A DNA stretch of 64,000 nucleotides from Pseudomonas yamanorum (GTDB taxonomy: Bacteria; Pseudomonadota; Gammaproteobacteria; Pseudomonadales; Pseudomonadaceae): positions 1 to 64,000 of the forward strand of contig NZ_JACARE010000045.1 of assembly GCF_013386765.1 (NCBI RefSeq), read 5' to 3'. The notes beneath the pieces are model-generated. The model searched no databases, was not told the DNA's origin, and was given only the letters and a program-made list of their open reading frames with translations. Positions within the stretch are counted from its first letter, which is position 1; every line of letters starts with the position of its first letter. A program made the position numbers and the translations under genes. Below, piece by piece: positions 16,001 to 23,350 of this stretch.

Positions 16001-18658
16001 ATGCGCACCGAACAGCCGAAGATGATTTACCTGAAGGACTATCAGGCGCCGGACTACCTGATCGACGAGACGCACCTGACCTTCGAGTTGTTCGAGGACC
16101 ACAGCCTGGTCCACGCGCAACTGGTGATGCGCCGCAACCCCGAGCGTGGCGCCGGCTTGCCGCCACTGGTGCTGGACGGCCAGCAGCTTGAGCTGTTGAG
16201 CGTGAACCTGGCCGACCAGGAACTGACCGACGCCGACTACCAGTTGAGCGACAGCCACCTGACCGTGCACCCCGCCAGCGCGACCTTCACCCTCGACACC
16301 ACGGTGAAGATCCACCCGGAAACCAACACCGCCCTGGAAGGCCTGTACAAATCCAGCGGCATGTTCTGCACCCAGTGCGAGGCCGAAGGCTTCCGCAAGA
16401 TCACCTATTACCTCGACCGCCCGGACGTGATGAGCGTGTTCACCACCACGGTGATCGCCGAACAGCACAGCTACCCGGTGCTGCTGTCCAACGGCAACCC
16501 GATTGCTTCCGGCCCCGGCGAAGACGGCCGGCACTGGGCGACCTGGGAAGACCCGTTCAAGAAACCGGCGTACCTGTTCGCACTGGTGGCCGGTGATTTG
16601 TGGTGTGTGGAAGACACCTTCACCACCCTGACCGAGCGCACCGTGGCGCTGCGCATCTATGTCGAGCCGGAAAACATCGACAAGTGCCAGCACGCCATGA
16701 ACAGCCTGAAGAAGTCCATGCGCTGGGACGAAGAAGCCTATGGCCGTGAATACGACCTCGACATTTTCATGATCGTGGCGGTCAACGACTTCAACATGGG
16801 CGCCATGGAGAACAAGGGCCTCAACATCTTCAACTCCAGCGCCGTGCTGGCCCGCGCCGAAACCGCTACCGACGCTGCGCACCAGCGTGTGGAGGCGATT
16901 GTCGCCCACGAATACTTCCACAACTGGTCGGGCAACCGCGTGACGTGTCGCGACTGGTTCCAGCTGTCGCTGAAGGAAGGCTTCACGGTGTTCCGTGACT
17001 CGCAATTCTCTGCCGACATGAACTCGGCGACGGTCAAGCGTATCCAGGACGTGGCCTACCTGCGCACTCACCAGTTCGCCGAAGACGCAGGCCCCATGGC
17101 CCACGCCGTGCGTCCAGATGGCTTTATCGAAATTTCCAACTTCTACACCCTGACCGTGTACGAAAAGGGCTCGGAAGTCGTCCGCATGATCCAGACCTTG
17201 CTCGGCGCCGAAGGCTTCCGCAAGGGCAGCGACCTGTACTTCGAACGCCACGACGGCCAGGCCGTGACCTGCGATGACTTTATCAAGGCCATGGAAGACG
17301 CCAACGGTGCCGACCTGACCCAGTTCAAACGCTGGTACAGCCAGGCCGGCACGCCACGCCTGGCGGTGAGCGAGTCCTACGACGCGGCGGCCAAAACCTA
17401 CAGCCTGACCTTCCGTCAAAGCTGCCCGCAAACCCCGGACAAGGTGGAAAAGCTGCCGTTCGTGATTCCGGTCGAACTGGGCCTGCTGGACGGGAAGGGC
17501 GCGGGCATCGCCTTGCGCCTGGCCGGTGAAGCCGCTGCTGGCGCCACGTCCCGGGTGATCTCGGTGACCGAAGCCGAACAGACGTTCACCTTTGTCGATA
17601 TCGCCGAACATCCGCTGCCTTCGTTGCTGCGTGGCTTCTCGGCGCCGGTGAAGCTGAGCTTCCCGTACAACCGCGACCAACTGATGTTCCTCATGCAGCA
17701 CGACAGCGATGGGTTCAATCGCTGGGACGCCGGCCAGCAACTGTCGGTGCAAGTGTTGCAGGAGCTGATCGGCCAACATCAGCAAGGCAAGGCGCTGGTG
17801 CTGGATCAACGCCTGATCACTGCACTGCGCAGCGTATTGAGCGATGAAAGCCTGGACCAGGCGATGGTTGCCGAGATGCTGTCGCTGCCGAGTGAAGCCT
17901 ACCTGACTGAAATCAGTGAAGTGGCGGATGTCGACGCCATCCACGCGGCCCGCGAGTTTGCCCGCGAGCAACTGGCCGAGAATCTGTTCGAAGGCCTGTG
18001 GTTGCGCTACCAGGCCAATCGCGACCTGTCGAAGAAAACCCCGTACGTGGCCGAGGCGGAACACTTTGCCCGTCGTGCCTTGCAGAACATCGCACTGTCG
18101 TACCTGATGCTCAGTGGCAAGCCTGAAGTGCTGGCGGCGACCCTTGAGCAGTTCGATGCCTGCGACAACATGACCGAGCGCCTGACGGCCCTGGCGGTGT
18201 TGGTCAACTCGCCGTTCGAAGAAGAGAAGGGCAAGGCCCTGGCGGTGTTCGCCGAGAACTTCAAGGACAACCCGCTGGTCATGGACCAGTGGTTCAGCGT
18301 GCAGGCCGGCAGCGGTTTGCCGGGTGCGCTGGAGCGGGTCAAGACGTTGATGCAGCACCCGGCGTTCAATATCAAGAACCCGAACAAGGTGCGCGCGCTG
18401 GTCGGCGCGTTTGCCGGGCAGAACCTGATCAACTTCCACGCAGCAGACGGCTCGGGTTATCGCTTCCTGGCGGACCTGGTGATCCAGTTGAACGGCTTCA
18501 ACCCGCAGATTGCTTCGCGGCAGTTGGCGCCGTTGACCCGCTGGCGCAAATACGACAGCGCGCGGCAGGCGTTGATGAAAGGTGAGCTGGAGCGGATTCG
18601 CGCTTCCGGCGAGCTGTCCAGCGATGTGTTTGAAGTGGTGAGCAAGAGCCTCGCGTAA
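16001..18658 (+). CDS. pepN: Aminopeptidase N (M1 family)
   Basis: The 885-residue product has the usual length of proteobacterial PepN. The exopeptidase motif GAMENKGLNIF comes before the zinc site HEYFH (residues 303-307), and the third ligand is E326 (LSLKEG). The C-terminal half is the helical domain of the ERAP/PepN type. It is a cytosolic metallo-aminopeptidase that removes N-terminal residues from peptides. It starts 13 bases after the DUF2797 gene with an AAGGACGAC ribosome site and ends the block; a REP doublet follows. Confidence 0.97.
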   Translation: MRTEQPKMIYLKDYQAPDYLIDETHLTFELFEDHSLVHAQLVMRRNPERGAGLPPLVLDGQQLELLSVNLADQELTDADYQLSDSHLTVHPASATFTLDTTVKIHPETNTALEGLYKSSGMFCTQCEAEGFRKITYYLDRPDVMSVFTTTVIAEQHSYPVLLSNGNPIASGPGEDGRHWATWEDPFKKPAYLFALVAGDLWCVEDTFTTLTERTVALRIYVEPENIDKCQHAMNSLKKSMRWDEEAYGREYDLDIFMIVAVNDFNMGAMENKGLNIFNSSAVLARAETATDAAHQRVEAIVAHEYFHNWSGNRVTCRDWFQLSLKEGFTVFRDSQFSADMNSATVKRIQDVAYLRTHQFAEDAGPMAHAVRPDGFIEISNFYTLTVYEKGSEVVRMIQTLLGAEGFRKGSDLYFERHDGQAVTCDDFIKAMEDANGADLTQFKRWYSQAGTPRLAVSESYDAAAKTYSLTFRQSCPQTPDKVEKLPFVIPVELGLLDGKGAGIALRLAGEAAAGATSRVISVTEAEQTFTFVDIAEHPLPSLLRGFSAPVKLSFPYNRDQLMFLMQHDSDGFNRWDAGQQLSVQVLQELIGQHQQGKALVLDQRLITALRSVLSDESLDQAMVAEMLSLPSEAYLTEISEVADVDAIHAAREFAREQLAENLFEGLWLRYQANRDLSKKTPYVAEAEHFARRALQNIALSYLMLSGKPEVLAATLEQFDACDNMTERLTALAVLVNSPFEEEKGKALAVFAENFKDNPLVMDQWFSVQAGSGLPGALERVKTLMQHPAFNIKNPNKVRALVGAFAGQNLINFHAADGSGYRFLADLVIQLNGFNPQIASRQLAPLTRWRKYDSARQALMKGELERIRASGELSSDVFEVVSKSLA

Positions 18659-18695
18659 CTGAGACCGCCGCTTTTTTAAGGCTGAGCACTCATAT

Positions 18696-18787
18696 GTGGC
18701 GAGGGAGCTTGCTCCCGCTGGGCTGCGTAGCGGCCCCAAAATCTTGGGAGCGCTGCGCACTCCAGCGGGAGCAAGCTCCCTCGCCAC
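18696..18787. repeat. REP doublet (REPIN), GTGGCGAGGGAGC type
   Basis: Two inverted copies with perfect 26-base arms (GTGGCGAGGGAGCTTGCTCC... and its complement) flank about 40 bases. It lies between the convergent pepN and aldo/keto reductase genes. This is a common Pseudomonas extragenic palindromic element moved by RAYT transposases in trans, and may also act as a bidirectional transcript end. Confidence 0.9.
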
Positions 18788-18795
18788 AAGTGTTT

Positions 18796-19851
18796 TTAGA
18801 TAACCGGCGGCCAGCGCAGGTCCTGGGCCTCGTCAGCGGTGTAGCGCGGGAAGCGCTCGGCGATCATCTCGTGGGGCACGCCCAGCGGTATCGCGCTTGC
18901 AGCGTCCAGGCGGGCCACTTGCTCGGCCGAAAGTTGCACCGTCAGCGCGCCCAGGGTGCCATCCAGTTGTTCGCGGGTACGCGGTCCCAGGATCGGAATC
19001 AGCGCGGTGGTAGAACGACGGGCTTTTTCCCGAAGCCAGGCGATGGCGATATGCGTCGGCGTGGCGTTCAGCTCGCCGGCAACCGCCAGCAGGGTGTCGA
19101 GCACTGCCGTTTCCCGTGTACTTTTTTCCGCATGAACCAAAATCCCCAGCTTGCTGGCGCGGGTATCGCCCTGGCTGTTGCGGTACTTGCCGGTCAGAAA
19201 ACCACCCCCCAGCGGTGACCACAACGTGGCCGCCAAACCCAGTGCTTCGGCCATGGGCAGCAGCTCACGGTCGGCGGTGCGTTCGGCCAGGCTGTATTCG
19301 GTCTGGATCGCTACCAGCGGAGCAAAGCCGCGTACTTCGGCGAGCAGGTCGGCGCGGGCAATGCGCCAGGCCGGGAAGTTCGACAAGCCGGCGTAGTGGA
19401 TCTTGCCGGCACGCACCAGGTCATCAAAGCCCCGCAGGATCTCTTCCATCGGCGTGACGTTGTCGCTGATATGCGCCCAGAACAGGTCGATGTGGTCGGT
19501 GTTCAAGCGCTTCAGGCTTTCCTCGACAGCGCGCACCATGTTCTTGCGATTGTTGCCCAGCTTGATCGTGCCTTCGTCTTGCGGCTGGGTGCGCAGGGTG
19601 TACTTGGTGGCAATCACCAGGCGATCGCGTTCCGAGGCGATGAACTCGCCGAGCAGCACTTCCGATTGGCCGAACTGGTAGCCGTTGGCGGTATCAAGGA
19701 AATTACCGCCGGCTTCCAGGTAACCGTCGTAAATCCGCTTGGACTCTTCGCGCTCGGCGCCGTGGCCCCAACCTGTGCCGAAATTGGCGGTGCCCAGGGC
19801 CAGCTCCGACACCCGCAGGCCGCTACGACGGCCAAAGACTTTATTGCGCAT
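18796..19851 (-). CDS. Aldo/keto reductase
   Basis: The 351-residue product is an NADPH-dependent carbonyl reductase of the AKR superfamily (YajO/YghZ-like). The catalytic tetrad is visible: D53 and Y58 in FLDTANGY, K83 in VIATKYT and H127 in DLFWAHISD. The C-terminal cofactor region (ALIPILGPRTREQL) is also present. The gene is divergent from the WYL regulator at 20025 across a 173-base spacer with a dyad, which suggests regulation by that neighbour. The physiological substrate is not known. Confidence 0.9.
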   Translation of the reverse strand: MRNKVFGRRSGLRVSELALGTANFGTGWGHGAEREESKRIYDGYLEAGGNFLDTANGYQFGQSEVLLGEFIASERDRLVIATKYTLRTQPQDEGTIKLGNNRKNMVRAVEESLKRLNTDHIDLFWAHISDNVTPMEEILRGFDDLVRAGKIHYAGLSNFPAWRIARADLLAEVRGFAPLVAIQTEYSLAERTADRELLPMAEALGLAATLWSPLGGGFLTGKYRNSQGDTRASKLGILVHAEKSTRETAVLDTLLAVAGELNATPTHIAIAWLREKARRSTTALIPILGPRTREQLDGTLGALTVQLSAEQVARLDAASAIPLGVPHEMIAERFPRYTADEAQDLRWPPVI

Positions 19852-19902
19852 AAGAGAACTCCTGACGCTGTGATTGTTTTAAATGTTTTGCAACATCTAT
19901 TT

Positions 19903-19922
19903 AATATGATGTGAGTCATATT
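19903..19922. promoter_or_regulatory. Dyad in the divergent AKR/WYL-regulator promoter region
   Basis: The sequence AATATGA-N6-TCATATT is a perfect 7-base inverted repeat about 50 bases upstream of the aldo/keto reductase start and 100 bases upstream of the regulator start. It is a candidate operator for the neighbouring DeoR/WYL-type regulator. It was found by eye only. Confidence 0.4.
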
Positions 19923-20024
19923 TTTCGTCAAGGGGCTTTTTTTGTCTTCTGAAGGGAAGGGCGCTCCTCCTGACACTTTCTGACGGAGGCCTCTGCTAAG
20001 CTGCGCCACCTTCCTCTTTCGAGC

Positions 20025-20750
20025 GTGATCACCTTGTCGCGTACCAGTCGTCTGCTGACCTTGTTGCAAGTCCTGCGGGGCAAAAAACGCCCGGTAACGG
20101 CCGCCGTGCTGGCGGCGGAGCTGGAGATTTCCGAACGCACGCTGTACCGCGACATCGCCGAGCTGACGGCCCTGGGCGCGCCGATTTTCGGCGAGGCGGG
20201 TGTGGGTTACGTGCTGCGTGCCGGCCTGTTCCTGCCGCCGCTGATGCTCAATGCCGACGAAACCGAGGCCATTGTGCTGGGCTTGCGGTATGTCGATCAG
20301 CGTGGCGATGACGTGCTGAGCCAGGCGGCGGCCAATGCCCTGGCAAAGATCGCCGACGTGCTGGACCCGGCCGCACAGGAAGCATTGCGCAATCCCACGT
20401 TGCTGCCGGGCCCCCCAGGCTTCGGCTACCCGGAAAACCGCGTGCCGTTGAATGTGTTCCGCGAGGCCATTCGCGGCCAGGCCAAGCTGCATATCGACTA
20501 CGCCGACGCCAGCCAGACCCCCAGCCAACGCTTGATCTGGCCCCTGGCTCTGGGCTTTCTGAACGAAGTGCGGGTGATCGTCGCGTGGTGCGAGTTGCGC
20601 GGTGCCTATCGCACCTTCCGCACCGACCGGGTGGCCGCCGCGCGCCTGCAAGGTGAGCGTTATCCGGGCCGGCGCAGTGACTGGTTGCGGGGCTGGCGCA
20701 AGCTGATGGAACAGAACGAATCCGGGCCGTTTACTCCTGACAAGAACTGA
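20025..20750 (+). CDS. YafY/WYL-domain transcriptional regulator
   Basis: The 241-residue product has an N-terminal HTH_11 helix-turn-helix (about 8-50; AELEISERTLYRDIAEL) followed by a WYL domain region (KLHIDYADASQTPSQRLIWPLAL and VAWCELRGAYRTFRTDRV). WYL regulators sense ligands and usually control a neighbouring gene, here probably the divergent aldo/keto reductase. The start is taken at GTG 20025; a TTG at 20034 is possible. Confidence 0.88.
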   Translation: MITLSRTSRLLTLLQVLRGKKRPVTAAVLAAELEISERTLYRDIAELTALGAPIFGEAGVGYVLRAGLFLPPLMLNADETEAIVLGLRYVDQRGDDVLSQAAANALAKIADVLDPAAQEALRNPTLLPGPPGFGYPENRVPLNVFREAIRGQAKLHIDYADASQTPSQRLIWPLALGFLNEVRVIVAWCELRGAYRTFRTDRVAAARLQGERYPGRRSDWLRGWRKLMEQNESGPFTPDKN

Positions 20751-20802
20751 CACAGTGCTGCTTTAGCATGGCTCCATAAATCACCAACAAGGAGCTGTCA
20801 CC

Positions 20803-21144
20803 ATGTCCCAACCCACCCCTGAACTGGCCCCGGCGATCGCCACTTACATTGCCGCTGCGAATACCGGTGACACTTCGCTGGTAGTCAACTGTTTTGCCGA
20901 GGATGCCAACGTGTTCGACGAAGGCGAGCACCAGGTCGGTACCGCCGCCATTGCCCGGTGGATGGAAGACACCGGGCGCCGCTATCAGCCCAAAGTGCAG
21001 GTGCTCAATGTGCAGCATCGCACGGGCAAGGTGCTGGTCAGTAACCTGGTCACCGGCAGCTTTCCCGGCAGCCCGCTGGAACTGCGCTATACCTTCCGCC
21101 TCAATGAGCAAGGCAAGATTTCCCGATTGGATATTTCCCTGTAG
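20803..21144 (+). CDS. SnoaL/NTF2-like small protein
   Basis: The 113-residue product has the NTF2-like cone fold pattern: TYIAAANTGDTSLVVNCFAEDANVFDEGEHQVG, then a helix, then beta strands ending FRLNEQGKISRLDISL. Such proteins are small isomerases, hydrolases or binding proteins; no active-site call is possible. A strong AAGGAGCTG ribosome site precedes the ATG. It lies 52 bases downstream of the WYL regulator and may be co-transcribed. Confidence 0.82.
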   Translation: MSQPTPELAPAIATYIAAANTGDTSLVVNCFAEDANVFDEGEHQVGTAAIARWMEDTGRRYQPKVQVLNVQHRTGKVLVSNLVTGSFPGSPLELRYTFRLNEQGKISRLDISL

Positions 21145-21166
21145 CCGTCATGGCATACTGCCGGGC

Positions 21167-22300
21167 ATGACTTTCGACTCGCCACTCGCCGCCTACCAGC
21201 ACGCCATCACCGAACAGGGTTTTGTCCCCGACGACGCCCAGCGTGAGGCGGTGCAAGCCCTGCAAGACTGCCATCAGGCCCTGCATCACGGCCATGGCCC
21301 CGTCACCGGCGTGTACCTGTGGGGTCCGGTCGGGCGCGGCAAGACCTGGCTGATGGACCAGTTCTACCAGAGCCTGCGGGTGCCTGCGCGGCGCCAGCAT
21401 TTCCACCACTTCATGGGCTGGGTGCATCAGCGCTCGTTCCAGCTCACCGGCACCCACGACCCCTTGCAGGCCCTGGCCCGTGAGCTGAGCCGGGAGGTGC
21501 GGGTGCTGTGTTTTGATGAGTTGTTCGTCAATGACATCGGTGACGCGATCATTCTCGGCCGGCTGTTCCAAGTGATGTTCGAGGAAGGCGTGGTGATGGT
21601 CTGCACCTCCAATCAACCTCCGGATCAGTTGTATGCCGACGGTTTCAACCGTGACCGCTTCCTGCCGGGGATCGAGGCCATCAAGCAGCATATGCGGGTA
21701 GTGGCGGTTGACGGTGGCGAAGATCATCGCCTGCATCCCGGGACTGCGCTGCAGCGTTACTGGGTTGACCAGCCCGAGGCGTTGGCCGAGGTGTTTCGCC
21801 AGTTGAGCGAGGGGCAAGCCGTCAGCCGCGCGCCGGTTGCTGTGGGCTACCGCTCCATCGTGGCGGTGCAGTCCAGCGATACGGTGCTGTGGTGCCGCTA
21901 TGCCGACCTGTGCGAACAGCCCCTGGCCGCCATGGATTTCATGCTGCTGTGTGATCGTTTCAAGGCCATCCTGCTGGGAGAGGTGCCCAACCTCAGCGCG
22001 CAAAAACGTCCAGGGCGCATCGCCCGAGGCACGGAAGACGCCGCCCAGCGCGTGGATGCCGGTGACCGGGAACTGCCGGAGCTGTCGGTGCATGACGACA
22101 GTGTCCGGCGCTTCATCGCGCTGGTGGACGAGTGCTACGACCGCAAGGTGCCGTTGTACATCGAGGCCAAGGTGCCATTAGAAACCCTCTACACCGAGGG
22201 TTACCTGGAGTTTCCATTCCGGCGCACCCTGAGCCGCTTGCAGGAGATGCAGCTGGCGCGCTTTGGTGAGCCTGACGCGCTTTCACGCGGGGAAATGTAG
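21167..22300 (+). CDS. AFG1/ZapE-family ATPase
   Basis: The 377-residue product carries Walker A GPVGRGKT (53-60), Walker B VLCFDE (ending at 118) and a TSNQPP sensor segment, which are characteristic of the AFG1/ZapE P-loop ATPases. ZapE associates with the divisome in E. coli; AFG1 relatives act in protein quality control. The start at ATG 21167 is chosen because the longer frame runs back through the NTF2-like gene. Pseudomonas genomes usually also hold another ZapE copy near rplM, so this may be a paralogue; the symbol is therefore left blank. Confidence 0.85.
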   Translation: MTFDSPLAAYQHAITEQGFVPDDAQREAVQALQDCHQALHHGHGPVTGVYLWGPVGRGKTWLMDQFYQSLRVPARRQHFHHFMGWVHQRSFQLTGTHDPLQALARELSREVRVLCFDELFVNDIGDAIILGRLFQVMFEEGVVMVCTSNQPPDQLYADGFNRDRFLPGIEAIKQHMRVVAVDGGEDHRLHPGTALQRYWVDQPEALAEVFRQLSEGQAVSRAPVAVGYRSIVAVQSSDTVLWCRYADLCEQPLAAMDFMLLCDRFKAILLGEVPNLSAQKRPGRIARGTEDAAQRVDAGDRELPELSVHDDSVRRFIALVDECYDRKVPLYIEAKVPLETLYTEGYLEFPFRRTLSRLQEMQLARFGEPDALSRGEM

Positions 22301-22391
22301 TTAATCTCCTTCAGCTAATGCCCGCTCCCCGCTTACAATCGATCCCTTTTATGGGGACCGAGTCCCTGTTGCACCGTTAATGAGGAAGGAA

Positions 22392-22883
22392 ATGGACACC
22401 GCAGACATCCTGGTGCTGCAAGCCAGCTACACCAATCCGGTTCATGCCGAGGCCATTGGCCTGGTGCTCAACCATTACGCCGAAGACCCAATGGGCGGCG
22501 GCCACAGCCTGCCGGCCGATCGCCTGGAGCAACTGCCGGCCGAGTTGGCCAAGCGTGCCCATGCGTTCAGTGTGCTGGCGTTTGTTGGCGGGACGCCCGC
22601 CGGCCTGGTGAACTGCTTCGAAGGGTTTTCCACCTTTGCCTGCCGCCCGCTGGTGAACGTGCACGACGTGGTGGTGATGGATAAATTCCGTGGCTTGGGC
22701 CTGAGCCAGAAGATGCTGCAAAAGGTCGAGGAAATCGCTCGTCAGCGTGGCTGCTGCAAAATCACCCTTGAGGTGCTCGAAGGCAATGCGGTGGCACAGT
22801 CGGCCTATCGCAAGTTTGGTTTTGACGACGCGGTATTTGATCCGGAGCATGGCCGGATGTTGTTTTGGAGTAAGCCGCTTTAA
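22392..22883 (+). CDS. GNAT-family N-acetyltransferase
   Basis: The 163-residue product has the acetyl-CoA motif region VVMDKFRGLGLSQKMLQKVEEIARQRGC and the late beta strand/NAVAQSAYRKFGF segment of GNAT enzymes. An upstream ATG at 22380 exists, but the GAGGAAGG directly after it is a ribosome site for the ATG at 22392, which I use. The substrate is unknown. Confidence 0.9.
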   Translation: MDTADILVLQASYTNPVHAEAIGLVLNHYAEDPMGGGHSLPADRLEQLPAELAKRAHAFSVLAFVGGTPAGLVNCFEGFSTFACRPLVNVHDVVVMDKFRGLGLSQKMLQKVEEIARQRGCCKITLEVLEGNAVAQSAYRKFGFDDAVFDPEHGRMLFWSKPL

Positions 22884-22913
22884 TTAATGTTTAGTTAATC
22901 AAAGGCAAAAAAA

Positions 22914-22932
22914 GGCGCCAGCAAGTGGCGCC
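22914..22932 (-). terminator. Intrinsic terminator after the small secreted protein gene
   Basis: The hairpin GGCGCC-N7-GGCGCC is followed on the minus strand by a run of seven T. It lies about 50 bases beyond the stop of the gene at 22983-23198. Confidence 0.75.
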
Positions 22933-22982
22933 AAGTTGACCTTAGCTATCAGAGCGGAATAGCACAGGGTATTACGGGTAAA

Positions 22983-23198
22983 TCAGCTGTTGGGTGTACT
23001 GGTAGTTTGATCGGCTGCTGCGGGCTTGGCAGTCTTGCCGTCAGCCAGCGCGGTTTGCTGCGCCGCGCCGTGGGTTTGTTCCTGAACGAACGTGAAGTTG
23101 TTGTAGAACTCCTTCGAGCGCTCTGAACCGCCTTCTGCGAAGGCAGCTACGGAGGTCATGGTCATCAGGCCGGCAAGGATAACAGTCGAAATTTTCAT
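22983..23198 (-). CDS. Small secreted protein of unknown function
   Basis: The 71-residue product has a clear Sec signal peptide (KISTVILAGLMTMTSVAAFAEGG) with cleavage expected after AFA. The mature peptide of about 50 residues is polar and rich in Q, A and T. I do not recognise a family, although the start of the mature chain (EGGSERSKEFYNNF) resembles small periplasmic proteins found beside metal- or stress-responsive genes in Pseudomonas. It has its own terminator and, upstream, a triple GTTAAC region. Confidence 0.7.
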   Translation of the reverse strand: MKISTVILAGLMTMTSVAAFAEGGSERSKEFYNNFTFVQEQTHGAAQQTALADGKTAKPAAADQTTSTPNS

Positions 23199-23286
23199 GG
23201 CAGTGTCTCATTTAAGTGTGTTGGGTTCCGCGCGTTGTGGTCAGCGGCGGGATGGGGAGACTGTGAGCCAATAGTATTAAGTAAGG

Positions 23287-23330
23287 GTTAACCTCGGGCT
23301 GACCGGAAGTTAACGATTTCGTTAACTTCC
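23287..23330. promoter_or_regulatory. Triple GTTAAC region with a 26-base perfect dyad
   Basis: GTTAAC occurs at 23287, 23309 and 23321. The last two lie in a perfect inverted repeat (GGAAGTTAACGA-TT-TCGTTAACTTCC, 23305-23330). No T-run follows on either strand, so it is more likely an operator for the small secreted gene (start 107 bases away) than a terminator of the TonB receptor gene. Confidence 0.5.
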
Positions 23331-23350
23331 AATCTGTTTCGACAATGAAC

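Noticed and set aside
15941..18787. 948-codon open frame on the minus strand
   Set aside because: It lies fully antisense to pepN and its translation is low-complexity (H/Q/V/G-rich), a typical shadow of a high-G+C gene.
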